Origin: Chlamydiota bacterium
GTDB lineage: Bacteria; Chlamydiota; Chlamydiia; Chlamydiales; SM23-39
Length of the DNA stretch: 6,224 bases
NCBI GenBank assembly: GCA_027459365.1
Contig: DAIDIM010000048.1
Span: 1-6,224, forward strand
Direction of reading: 5' to 3'
A program made the position numbers and the translations under genes. The notes under the pieces were generated by a model that was not told where the DNA came from, did not search any database, and saw only the letters and a list, made by a program, of their open reading frames with translations. This document shows positions 1 through 5,094 of this stretch, in pieces. How positions within the stretch are numbered: position 1 is the stretch's first letter; each line of letters starts with the position of its first letter.

Positions 1-285
1 CTTCTGAACTTGGGTTATTTTGTCTACAAGATGATTTTCTTCCTCTGTGTTCTCTAGCGAGGCATCCGAGCGGGTGGTTAAAAAATTTATAAAAAGCTGA
101 TGAACGAATCAGTCTTAAGTGATCAAGAAGTAAAAGTAAAAAAAAAGCCCGAATGAATTCTGATCAATACTATCTTTTTGAGTCATGATCGGATTCAAGT
201 ATTCCCTTCCTCCATGACTTTCCCCTCAGTAGGATATCTTGGGATGGGGTCATTCAGAACCGGAAATACTTTTTTCCTTTTGCGT
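1..285. other. Left-edge region without a supported gene
   Basis: No complete gene is visible here. The right part, from about 195, is the tail repeat of cassette 1 with its hairpin. On the plus strand one frame is open from base 3 to a TAA at 90-92, giving 29 codons that end in ARHPSGWLKNL; it could be the C-terminus of a gene entering from the left, but it is too short to claim. A nearby frame gives a short lysine-rich peptide ending at 156. A run of A at 138-147 is followed by GCCC and is not part of a convincing terminator stem. No tRNA or other RNA fold was recognised. Confidence 0.4.
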
Positions 286-328
286 TTATGCATCAGGCTG
301 TCGTTTGATCGATAAATCGGGGATGGTA
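195..328 (-). repeat. Cassette tail repeat, copy 1 (3' end of gene 1)
   Basis: This stretch aligns with 982-1112 at high identity with a few small indels. Shared blocks include GGTCATTCAGAA, CGGAAATACTTTTTTCCTTTTG, ATGCATCAGG and TCGATAAATC on the plus strand. It covers the last codons of gene 1, an in-frame continuation after its stop, and a hairpin at 214-253. Because the upstream coding cores of genes 1 and 2 are unrelated, the shared tail marks a cassette boundary rather than ordinary gene duplication. Confidence 0.85.
214..253 (-). terminator. Hairpin in the tail of cassette 1, possible terminator
   Basis: The ends ATGAC and GTCAT are complementary and are followed inward by CCCC/GGGG blocks, with a small TTT bulge on one side. 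The same two arms recur around a different loop in copy 2 (1005-1043), so the pairing persists although the loop has changed. No clear U-run follows on the minus strand, so intrinsic termination is plausible rather than shown. Confidence 0.4.
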
Positions 329-768
329 AGAGCGCGTATAGAAAGAGGGAGCGCTATTCTTGCTACTTTATAATCTTTTGTGTAGCCTTCAATGCGCTGA
401 AAGGCTGTAGTAAGGCTATCTCTGGGAAGGTAGACTTCTTTTTTGGGAATTGTCACTAAGGCTCTATCAAGGCCGAAAAACATACACGCTATTAGGAACC
501 AAAAGCAGTTTTGTATTTCACAGATAAGGTTTTGTGTCTTTGAAATATCTATATTGTATATTTCTTTTTTTTCGGCAGTGAATTGGATCGAAAATTCGCC
601 ATTCAGCAATTTTACAGTTTCAGGATATTTTTTTTCTTGAAACTGACGGAAAACCAGAGAACATTCATCCGATAGATAATCCTTCCTGGTTTTCGTTCCA
701 TCGACTGTTGTGGACTCTATTTTTAGATTAGCGATGCATCTTGGAAACGATTGGATTGTGGGTGTCAT
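286..768 (-). CDS. Hypothetical protein, core of cassette 1 (gene 1)
   Basis: I do not recognise this 160-residue protein. The start is well supported: ATG at 768 is preceded by AAAGGAGAA about 7 nt upstream, a strong ribosome binding site. The N-terminal half is polar and mixed. Residues about 83-102 (QNCFWFLIACMFFGL) form a hydrophobic segment that could span or touch a membrane. The C-terminal third is basic. There is no signal peptide and no catalytic motif that I can see. It follows a leader (763-902) nearly identical to the one before gene 2, and its last codons run into a tail shared with gene 2. Its TAA at 286-288 cuts off an in-frame continuation (TQKEKSISGSE, ending TGA at 250-252) that matches the C-terminus of gene 2, so the present protein may be slightly truncated relative to an ancestor. 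A promoter-like site lies 27 bases upstream of the start. Confidence 0.7.
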   Translation of the reverse strand: MTPTIQSFPRCIANLKIESTTVDGTKTRKDYLSDECSLVFRQFQEKKYPETVKLLNGEFSIQFTAEKKEIYNIDISKTQNLICEIQNCFWFLIACMFFGLDRALVTIPKKEVYLPRDSLTTAFQRIEGYTKDYKVARIALPLSIRALTIPDLSIKRQPDA

Positions 769-901
769 AAAAAATTCTCCTTTTTGGTAAAGAGAGAATA
801 GTCACGAAATCTAATTTCAACAAGTCACAATCTTTTTTTGATTTTGCAGTTATCTTTGGAGATTGTTTTAATTCTTTAACGAGTGGCATCCCAAACCTCA
901 T
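728..901 (-). CDS. Small ORF in leader of cassette 1, 57 aa
   Basis: This ORF begins at ATG 901 and encodes 57 residues with the core KELKQSPKITAKSKKDCDLL. It overlaps the first 41 nt of gene 1 in another frame. The equivalent stretch in the second leader starts with the same ATG but is frameshifted. Between codon 9 and the SKK/DC/DLLK/DFVTILS region, the five substitutions separating the two copies are all at third codon positions and four are silent, which suggests this frame was once translated. No good ribosome binding site precedes it. The same sequence holds a promoter-like site, so the conservation could instead be regulatory. No function is recognised. Confidence 0.3.
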   Translation of the reverse strand: MRFGMPLVKELKQSPKITAKSKKDCDLLKLDFVTILSLPKRRIFYDTHNPIVSKMHR

Positions 902-902
902 C
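763..902 (-). repeat. Cassette leader repeat, copy A (upstream of gene 1)
   Basis: This stretch aligns almost base for base with 1693-1826. A block of more than 50 nt covering CTTTGGAGATTG and AATTCTTTA is nearly invariant. Homology stops at ATGACA, the start codon and second codon of gene 1. At the other end it stops where copy B meets the stop codon of map. Copy A has 7 A in a run (833-839 on the minus strand) where copy B has 6, and it keeps an AAGGAG ribosome binding site that copy B has lost (AAGAAG). Confidence 0.88.
795..823 (-). promoter_or_regulatory. Candidate promoter of gene 1
   Basis: Read on the minus strand, TTGTTG (823-818) is separated by exactly 17 nt from TATTCT (800-795). 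The same arrangement with a better -10 occurs in the second leader (1748-1720). Transcription would start near 788, giving gene 1 a leader of about 20 nt that contains its AAGGAG. The -35 match to the consensus is weak. Confidence 0.4.
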
Positions 903-1043
903 AATGGGCGCTAAAATATCTCCAAAAACTGAATAAAACTCCTGATCTTTACCCACAAGTCTCCTTTTCATCGGAGCTACAGCTTCAGGTGTTCCCCTTC
1001 TTCCATGACTCCCCTCAGCAGGGTTTCTTGCTATGGGGGTCAT
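876..1043 (-). CDS. Small ORF overlapping gene 2 stop, 55 aa
   Basis: ATG at 1043 overlaps the TGA of gene 2 as ATGA, a layout typical of translational coupling. The frame stays open for 55 codons to TAA at 876-878. The first half (ARNPAEGSHGRRGTPEAVAP) lies in the tail hairpin region and is basic and low in hydrophobic residues. The second half (VGKDQEFYSVFGDILAPIDE, then VWDATR) looks more like a folded protein end. There is an internal ATG at 971. The last nine codons lie in the leader repeat. Possible readings are a real coupled small protein, the C-terminal remnant of a gene lost between the cassettes, or chance. I do not recognise it. Confidence 0.3.
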   Translation of the reverse strand: MTPIARNPAEGSHGRRGTPEAVAPMKRRLVGKDQEFYSVFGDILAPIDEVWDATR

Positions 1044-1112
1044 TCAGAATCGGAAATACTTTTTTCCTTTTGTTCATGCATCAGGTAATGCTCGATAAAT
1101 CCTGCAATGGTA
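982..1112 (-). repeat. Cassette tail repeat, copy 2 (3' end of gene 2)
   Basis: This is the counterpart of 195-328. It encodes the last residues of gene 2 (HYLMHEQKEKSISDSE), its stop, and the hairpin at 1005-1043. Relative to copy 1 it has small indels, so the two copies are read in different frames over part of their length and come back into register at QKEKSIS. Confidence 0.85.
1005..1043 (-). terminator. Hairpin in the tail of cassette 2, possible terminator
   Basis: The arms ATGACTCCC and GGGGGTCAT form a 9-bp stem with one G-T pair. A second inner stem (AGCA/TGCT) closes a loop of about 8 nt. The stop codon of gene 2 lies inside the outer arm, so the hairpin would form right at the end of translation. 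There is no U-run on the minus strand. Confidence 0.45.
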
Positions 1113-1663
1113 CGAACCCTATCCCATGCAGGCATGCCGGGAGTCACAAAAGGAAGCACTTGATTTATCAATTCTTCTATTTTATTTGGATTTATTTTCG
1201 ATAAGACTTCAATGATACGAACCCTATCCCATTGATCCATGTCGGGAGTTATAAGACGAAGTACTTGATTTATAAATGCTTCTATTTCATTTGGGTTAAT
1301 TTTCCGTAAGGCTAAGGCTTCAACGATCCGAGCCCTAACACTTGGATACATGTCGGGGGTCGCAAGACAGAGTACTTGATTTGTAAATGCTTCTATTTCA
1401 TTTGGGTTAATTTTCGATAAGGCATCAATGATCAGAACCCTATCCCATTGACTCATGTCGGGAGACACAAGACGGAGTACTTGATTTGTAAATGCTTCTA
1501 TTTTATTTGGGTTAATTTTCGATAAGGCTTCAATGATCTGAACCCTATCATCTGGATGCATGTCGGAAGTCATAAGACGAAGTGCTTGATTTTCAACCAA
1601 ATCTCGATTGAGTGGCTGAGTGTCTGCATAGATGCTTTGAGAAATCCTGTTAATTAAATTCAT
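1040..1663 (-). CDS. Tandem-repeat protein, five 34-37 aa helical repeats (gene 2)
   Basis: This 207-residue protein is almost entirely repeats. After a 20-residue N-terminus come repeat 1 (21-54), 2 (55-89), 3 (90-126), 4 (127-161) and a degenerate repeat 5 (162 to about 190), followed by the polar tail QKEKSISDSE. The consensus is IEAFxNQVLRLxTPDMxxWD then RVRIIEALSKINPNE. Hydrophobic spacing suggests two helices per repeat joined at PDM and NPN, like a HEAT or TPR-type alpha-solenoid. Such proteins usually bind other proteins, but no partner is indicated. Repeat 3 carries two extra residues (ALALRK). No signal peptide or catalytic motif is seen. The start at 1663 is supported by TAAGGAT 7 nt upstream. 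A promoter-like site lies in the leader about 57 nt upstream. I do not recognise the family; a lineage-specific chlamydial repeat protein is a guess. Confidence 0.8.
   Translation of the reverse strand: MNLINRISQSIYADTQPLNRDLVENQALRLMTSDMHPDDRVQIIEALSKINPNKIEAFTNQVLRLVSPDMSQWDRVLIIDALSKINPNEIEAFTNQVLCLATPDMYPSVRARIVEALALRKINPNEIEAFINQVLRLITPDMDQWDRVRIIEVLSKINPNKIEELINQVLPFVTPGMPAWDRVRTIAGFIEHYLMHEQKEKSISDSE
1100..1603 (-). repeat. In-frame DNA tandem repeats of about 105 bp in gene 2
   Basis: Near-identical blocks recur about every 105 bp, for example the plus-strand words TACTTGATTT, AATGCTTCTATTT, TTTGGGTTAATTTTC and AGAACCCTATCCCAT. The unit is 34-37 codons, always in frame. Adjacent repeats are similar enough at the DNA level for copy-number change by slippage or recombination. 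Confidence 0.85.
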
Positions 1664-1719
1664 AAATGATCCTTATGTTATATTTGGTGGAATGTCATAG
1701 ACTTCTTTTTTGGGAAGAA

Positions 1720-1748
1720 AGTATAGTTACGAAATCAAATTTCAACAA
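1720..1748 (-). promoter_or_regulatory. Candidate promoter of gene 2
   Basis: On the minus strand, TTGTTG (1748-1743) lies 17 nt upstream of TATACT (1725-1720), a five-of-six match to a sigma-70 -10 box. The counterpart at 823-795 keeps the spacing. This would give gene 2 a 5' leader of about 50 nt and independence from the map operon. Confidence 0.45.
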
Positions 1749-1825
1749 GTCGCAATCTTTTTTGATTTTGCAGTTATCTTTGGAGATTGTTTTAATTCTT
1801 TACCGAGTGGCAGCCTAAAGCTCAT
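1742..1825 (-). pseudogene. Frameshifted relative of the leader small ORF
   Basis: ATG at 1825, one base after the map TGA, opens a frame for 27 codons sharing PLxKELKQSPKITAKSKK with the 57-residue ORF at 728-901. A run of 6 A (1763-1758) in place of 7 shifts the frame, and it stops at TGA 1744-1742. Restoring one base would continue the frame as DCDLLKFDFVTILSSQKRSL. Either the gene is broken here or the frame was never used and the segment is promoter DNA. Confidence 0.3.
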
Positions 1826-1826
1826 C

Positions 1827-2705
1827 TCAGTATTCATAATTTGTTCCCAAAGTTAGAACTTGATGGCCAGTTTCTGTGATGAGGATTGTATGTTCCCATT
1901 GGGCAGAGGGGAGGCCATCCTTGGTCCGTGCAGTCCAGTGATCTTTTGGGTCAATGACGGCATCGCGAACGCCTAAATTGATCATCGGTTCAATGGTAAA
2001 GATCATTCCAGGTGCCAGAGGAATTTGACTTTTGTTGTAATGATGCGGTATCTCGGGAGGTTCATGGAATTCAAGTCCAAGCCCATGTCCGACAAATTGA
2101 TTCACAACTGAACAGTTTTGAGAGGTTGCATAATCTTCGATTGCTTGTCCAATGTGCCAAATGGGTGCTCCTGGAATACATGCTTGGATGGCCCTTTGTA
2201 AACATTCATAGGAGACGTCGACTACGTGTCTTTTTTCTTTGCTTACATTGCCAATCATCACCATGCGGCTTGCATCGCCGTAAAATCCATCCACAATGCA
2301 AGATACATCGATGTTGAGAATGTCTCCATCTTGTAGGGGCCTTTGATCTGGGATGCCATGGCAGATGACCTCATTAAGAGAGGTGCAAATCGTTTTTGGA
2401 AAGGGGGGATTTCCATAGCCAAGAGGTGCTGGAATTGCCCCTTCTTTTTGATGAAGTTCGCGCGAAAGAACATCCAGTTCTTCGGTTGTTACACCTGCTT
2501 TTGCAGTATTGCATATTGCATTGAGAATTTTTACAGTCACAGAGCATGCTTTAGCAATTTTTTGAATCTGCTCTTCTGTTTTTAAAATGATTCCATATTT
2601 TTTTAAATATGTGAGAGCTAATGACTTAGGAGGAAGAGCTGGGTAATGACATTTCTTCCATTTCTGCTGACTACCACACCAACATGGATCATTTCTTGAA
2701 ATCAT
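1827..2705 (-). CDS. map: Methionine aminopeptidase, type I, with N-terminal SEC-C motif
   Basis: The enzyme removes the N-terminal methionine from nascent proteins in the cytoplasm, using a two-metal centre. From the ATG at 2705 it has 292 residues. Residues 6-22 form a SEC-C zinc-type motif (CWC at 8-10, CH at 19-20), as in chlamydial and some other Map proteins, where it may help ribosome association. The catalytic domain follows. Metal ligands line up as D133 (NIDVS), D144 (FYGD), H207 (VGHGLG), E239 (TIEPM) and E271 (AQWEHT), with H116 in CHGIPD, at spacings close to those of the E. coli enzyme. The open frame extends upstream to 2783, but those 26 codons lie inside the end of truA. The ATG at 2705 overlaps the truA stop as ATGA and directly precedes the conserved SEC-C motif, so 2705 is preferred. 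No ribosome binding site is evident, consistent with coupling. Confidence 0.97.
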   Translation of the reverse strand: MISRNDPCWCGSQQKWKKCHYPALPPKSLALTYLKKYGIILKTEEQIQKIAKACSVTVKILNAICNTAKAGVTTEELDVLSRELHQKEGAIPAPLGYGNPPFPKTICTSLNEVICHGIPDQRPLQDGDILNIDVSCIVDGFYGDASRMVMIGNVSKEKRHVVDVSYECLQRAIQACIPGAPIWHIGQAIEDYATSQNCSVVNQFVGHGLGLEFHEPPEIPHHYNKSQIPLAPGMIFTIEPMINLGVRDAVIDPKDHWTARTKDGLPSAQWEHTILITETGHQVLTLGTNYEY

Positions 2706-3442
2706 GACGGTGAGTATATCACGCGGTGGAGAAAAAGGCCATGAGCGGGTGCGGTCATTCCCGCATTTCTCCGATCGGGACATGCGAGTAACTCGGGAAT
2801 AATGTCTGCGGAGAGCTTGCCGGCACCAATGTAGACAAGCGTTCCTATGATGGTTCGTGCCATTTTATAAAGAAAGCGATCTCCCTTGAGTGCGATTTGG
2901 ATTTTTCGATCGAGATTGGTCAATTCAATGGCAAAGAGTGTGCAAATAGGCCTTTTATCAGCGCGCGTTGTAAAAGAGCTAAAATCATAAGAACCGATCA
3001 GTAGGGAGGCAGCCTTAACGATTGTTTCTCGATCCAAAAAATGGGGGAAATGCCATGCATAGCGGCGATCGAACGGGAGCTGAAACGGCGACAGAGAAAG
3101 GCGATAGTGATATTCCTTGGCAATGGCATCGGTTGTTGGGTGGAAATCTTTGGATACTGTTTGCAGTTGCTTTGCTCGAATATCTGGTGGAAGATAGGTA
3201 TTGATCGCTTTTTTTAAACGATGAGGGTCCCACTCTTTTTGAAGGGCAAAAGCGATCGATTGAGATTCTGCATGCACACCTCGATCTGTACGGCTAGCAG
3301 CTTCTGGAATCACTTTTTCTTGTGTTACAACATGGATTGCATGTGTTAGAGCTTCTTGGATGCTCGGTCCAGATTTTGTGGTTTGCCAGCCAAAATAATG
3401 GGTACCGTCATAGGCAACAATTGCATGGAAATGGTTTTTCAA
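2702..3442 (-). CDS. truA: tRNA pseudouridine(38-40) synthase
   Basis: TruA converts uridines 38-40 of the tRNA anticodon stem-loop to pseudouridine. The 246-residue protein is of normal length. It shows YDGTHYFGWQ at 11-20, the catalytic aspartate D53 in SRTDRGVHA, a KEYHYR motif at 109-114, DFSSF at 153-157, the KMARTIIGTLVYIG motif from 193, and the C-terminal TAPAHGLFLHRVIY. The start is TTG at 3442, overlapping the marC stop as TTGA; no ATG lies near enough downstream to leave the first motif intact. Translation probably depends on ribosomes finishing marC, since only a weak GGA lies upstream. The TGA overlaps the map ATG, so the gene sits between two four-base overlaps. Confidence 0.97.
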   Translation of the reverse strand: MKNHFHAIVAYDGTHYFGWQTTKSGPSIQEALTHAIHVVTQEKVIPEAASRTDRGVHAESQSIAFALQKEWDPHRLKKAINTYLPPDIRAKQLQTVSKDFHPTTDAIAKEYHYRLSLSPFQLPFDRRYAWHFPHFLDRETIVKAASLLIGSYDFSSFTTRADKRPICTLFAIELTNLDRKIQIALKGDRFLYKMARTIIGTLVYIGAGKLSADIIPELLACPDRRNAGMTAPAHGLFLHRVIYSPS

Positions 3443-4017
3443 GAGCGAATTCCATTCATAAACATCTGAACGGAAATCAGAATTAAAATTAAACCCATGA
3501 GCCTTTCAAGGGCTGTCAAACCTCGCCAGCCAAGAAAATTGTGTAAATATGAAGAGGCAAGGAGAATGATCAAGGAGGCGGCCCATGCGATCAATATCGC
3601 ACCAATCATGACCCAATTATTGACATGTTCTCTTGAAAAAATAATCACCGCAGCTAAGACTGCAGGCCCTGCAACAAAGGGGACAGCCAGTGGCACGACG
3701 AGCGGCTCCTCATTTTTTGTAGATTTTTCATTATGATGATTATCTTGCGATAGAAAGATCATTTTTAAGCAAATGATAAAGAGGATAATTCCCCCTGCAA
3801 TCTGAATCGTACTGTCATCAATTTTTAAAAATTCCATCAACCCATCGCCGACAAACATGAAAATAATAATGACAAATAGCGCGATGATTAATTCGCGGAA
3901 GATAATATAACGTTGCCTTTTTCTATTTAGATTTTTCAAAAGACTTAAATATAAGGGAATGTTCCCGATCGAATCCATCAGTAAAAAAAGGGTAAAGGCA
4001 ATCGAAAAGATATTCAT
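3439..4017 (-). CDS. MarC/YhgN-family integral membrane protein
   Basis: This 192-residue inner-membrane protein has about six hydrophobic segments (roughly 3-25, 42-60, 71-90, 108-127, 133-155 and 171-189). Family signatures are LLMDSIGNIPLYLSLL near the N-terminus (usually DPxGN, here DSIGN), PLAVPFVAGPAVLAAVI in the middle, and LERLMGLILILISVQMFMNG at the end. The UPF0056/MarC family has no firmly established substrate; an early link to multiple antibiotic resistance was not upheld. A polar loop at about 91-106 is rich in H, N, K and E. The ATG at 4017 has no clear ribosome binding site. The gene begins 39 nt after the PLD-like gene and ends overlapping truA by TTGA. From recall, a yhgN homologue lies beside map in Chlamydia, which fits this order with truA placed between them. 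Confidence 0.92.
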   Translation of the reverse strand: MNIFSIAFTLFLLMDSIGNIPLYLSLLKNLNRKRQRYIIFRELIIALFVIIIFMFVGDGLMEFLKIDDSTIQIAGGIILFIICLKMIFLSQDNHHNEKSTKNEEPLVVPLAVPFVAGPAVLAAVIIFSREHVNNWVMIGAILIAWAASLIILLASSYLHNFLGWRGLTALERLMGLILILISVQMFMNGIRS

Positions 4018-4056
4018 AATTTAACTGTATAAAAACATCACAAAATGATCAATTGA

Positions 4057-5094
4057 TTATCTACGTATTGGTGGTTTGGCTGTTGTCACAAGGGTTTTCC
4101 AGATGTGCCTCATACACGATTTTTGTTCTGCGGTCACATTGTGAAGAACGATAATACAGTCGCTATTTTTGGCAAACGCAGCCTTAGTCCAATTGGCTGA
4201 TCCTGTAATCAGTACCCGATCATCAATATATGCAAATTTGTGATGCATGAGTTGTACACCTTGACTAACAAGGACTCGGATATTCGCATTTGTTAACATT
4301 TCAACGGCACTGCTACTTGCCCCCAGAGAAGAATGCATGTCTAGAATGACAGTCACATCCACCCCCCGTTTTCTGGCTGCAATCAACTCCTCAATTAAAA
4401 GATGATGAGTGAGTGTAAAGAGTGCGATTCGAATCGATTTCGATGCATGCTTGATTTTTCTTTTGAGATCGGTGAGCGTATTGCCTTTGAGATCGGGAAG
4501 AAGCCATATTTCTACATCTTGCCCTCCAACAAGACAACGGATATAACCTGGTGTGTTGGGAACCTTCTCTTTCAAAAAGTGGGCAATTTTTTGATTTTTT
4601 AACCCAATTACAAGATTGTCATGCATTTTTAATGAAGCATGGGTGAAATTTGCAGATCCTAAAAAAACGGTTTCATCATCGAGAATCAGAATTTTCTGAT
4701 GCATAATCCCTTGTGTTAAAACGGGATGAATAATGGCCGAGGGGATCATTTTTCTAAAATCGGGGGATCCCTTCGTATCGTAATAAATATGCACAGGAAT
4801 ATGTCGTTTTGCTTTTTCTGCAAGTGCATGGACAACGCCTGGATCACTCAATCCAAACATGCAGAGGAAAATCGATTTTTTTGCCTTCCCAATGGCACTC
4901 ATCAAGGTCATTTTTAGATCAACACGCGATGGATTAGAATAGATTTGGGGGGGGCTTGTCGAATCGGGAAGGACGGGTGAGACCGATTTCCAAATTAGCC
5001 AAATGCAAAAAAAACTCGTAGCGAGCAATGCATAAGGAAAAGACTTTTTTTTAGGAAGTGGCTTAGGAGGATAAGAATATTTAGAGAAAGACAT
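4057..5094 (-). CDS. Phospholipase D-like (HKD) protein, N-terminally membrane anchored
   Basis: This 345-residue protein belongs to the PLD superfamily. It has two complete HxK(x)4D motifs: H132-K134-D139, followed by GSANFT, and H284-K286-D291, followed by GSANWT. Two motifs in one chain form a single active site in phospholipases D, cardiolipin synthases and some nucleases, so the substrate may be a phospholipid or a nucleic acid. Residues about 20-37 (FPYALLATSFFCIWLIW) after a lysine-rich stretch form a signal anchor or uncleaved signal, placing the catalytic part outside the cytoplasm. Chlamydiae carry several HKD proteins of this kind, some discussed as secreted or inclusion factors. 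The ATG at 5094 lies at the edge of a large inverted repeat and has no ribosome binding site. A TATAAT at 5113-5108 suggests a very short leader. marC follows 39 nt downstream. Confidence 0.92.
   Translation of the reverse strand: MSFSKYSYPPKPLPKKKSFPYALLATSFFCIWLIWKSVSPVLPDSTSPPQIYSNPSRVDLKMTLMSAIGKAKKSIFLCMFGLSDPGVVHALAEKAKRHIPVHIYYDTKGSPDFRKMIPSAIIHPVLTQGIMHQKILILDDETVFLGSANFTHASLKMHDNLVIGLKNQKIAHFLKEKVPNTPGYIRCLVGGQDVEIWLLPDLKGNTLTDLKRKIKHASKSIRIALFTLTHHLLIEELIAARKRGVDVTVILDMHSSLGASSSAVEMLTNANIRVLVSQGVQLMHHKFAYIDDRVLITGSANWTKAAFAKNSDCIIVLHNVTAEQKSCMRHIWKTLVTTAKPPIRR

Larger units (their letters stand above)
1693..1826 (-). repeat. Cassette leader repeat, copy B (upstream of gene 2)
   Basis: This is the counterpart of 763-902. 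It begins one base after the map stop codon and runs to an ATGACA at 1698-1693 that corresponds to the start codon of gene 1. Here that ATG is followed by a stop after six codons, and its ribosome binding site has decayed from AAGGAG to AAGAAG. Gene 2 instead starts 35 nt further on with its own binding site. The leader therefore predates the present gene 2 start or was joined to it. Confidence 0.88.

Noticed and set aside
60..82. A tRNA-like stretch, CCGAGCGGGTGGTTAA, resembling the D-arm of serine or leucine tRNA
   Set aside because: There is no acceptor stem, anticodon arm or T-arm (GTTCAA) at the right distance on either side.
170..253. A 27-codon ORF after gene 1, starting ATGA like the ORF after gene 2
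   Set aside because: Only the first three residues agree with the counterpart. Indels put the rest in a different frame, and it ends quickly.
1100..1603. Regularly spaced repeats as a CRISPR array
   Set aside because: The period is about 105 bp, in frame with a coding region, and the whole unit is conserved rather than short repeats with unique spacers.
2012..2317. Open frames on the opposite strand of map, and similar ones within truA, marC, the PLD-like gene and gene 2
   Set aside because: They mirror strong coding regions with recognised motifs, have low-quality protein composition and lack their own start signals.
2706..2783. A 26-codon upstream extension of map
   Set aside because: It lies within the conserved end of truA in another frame. 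The SEC-C motif begins just after the ATG at 2705, which overlaps the truA stop as ATGA.
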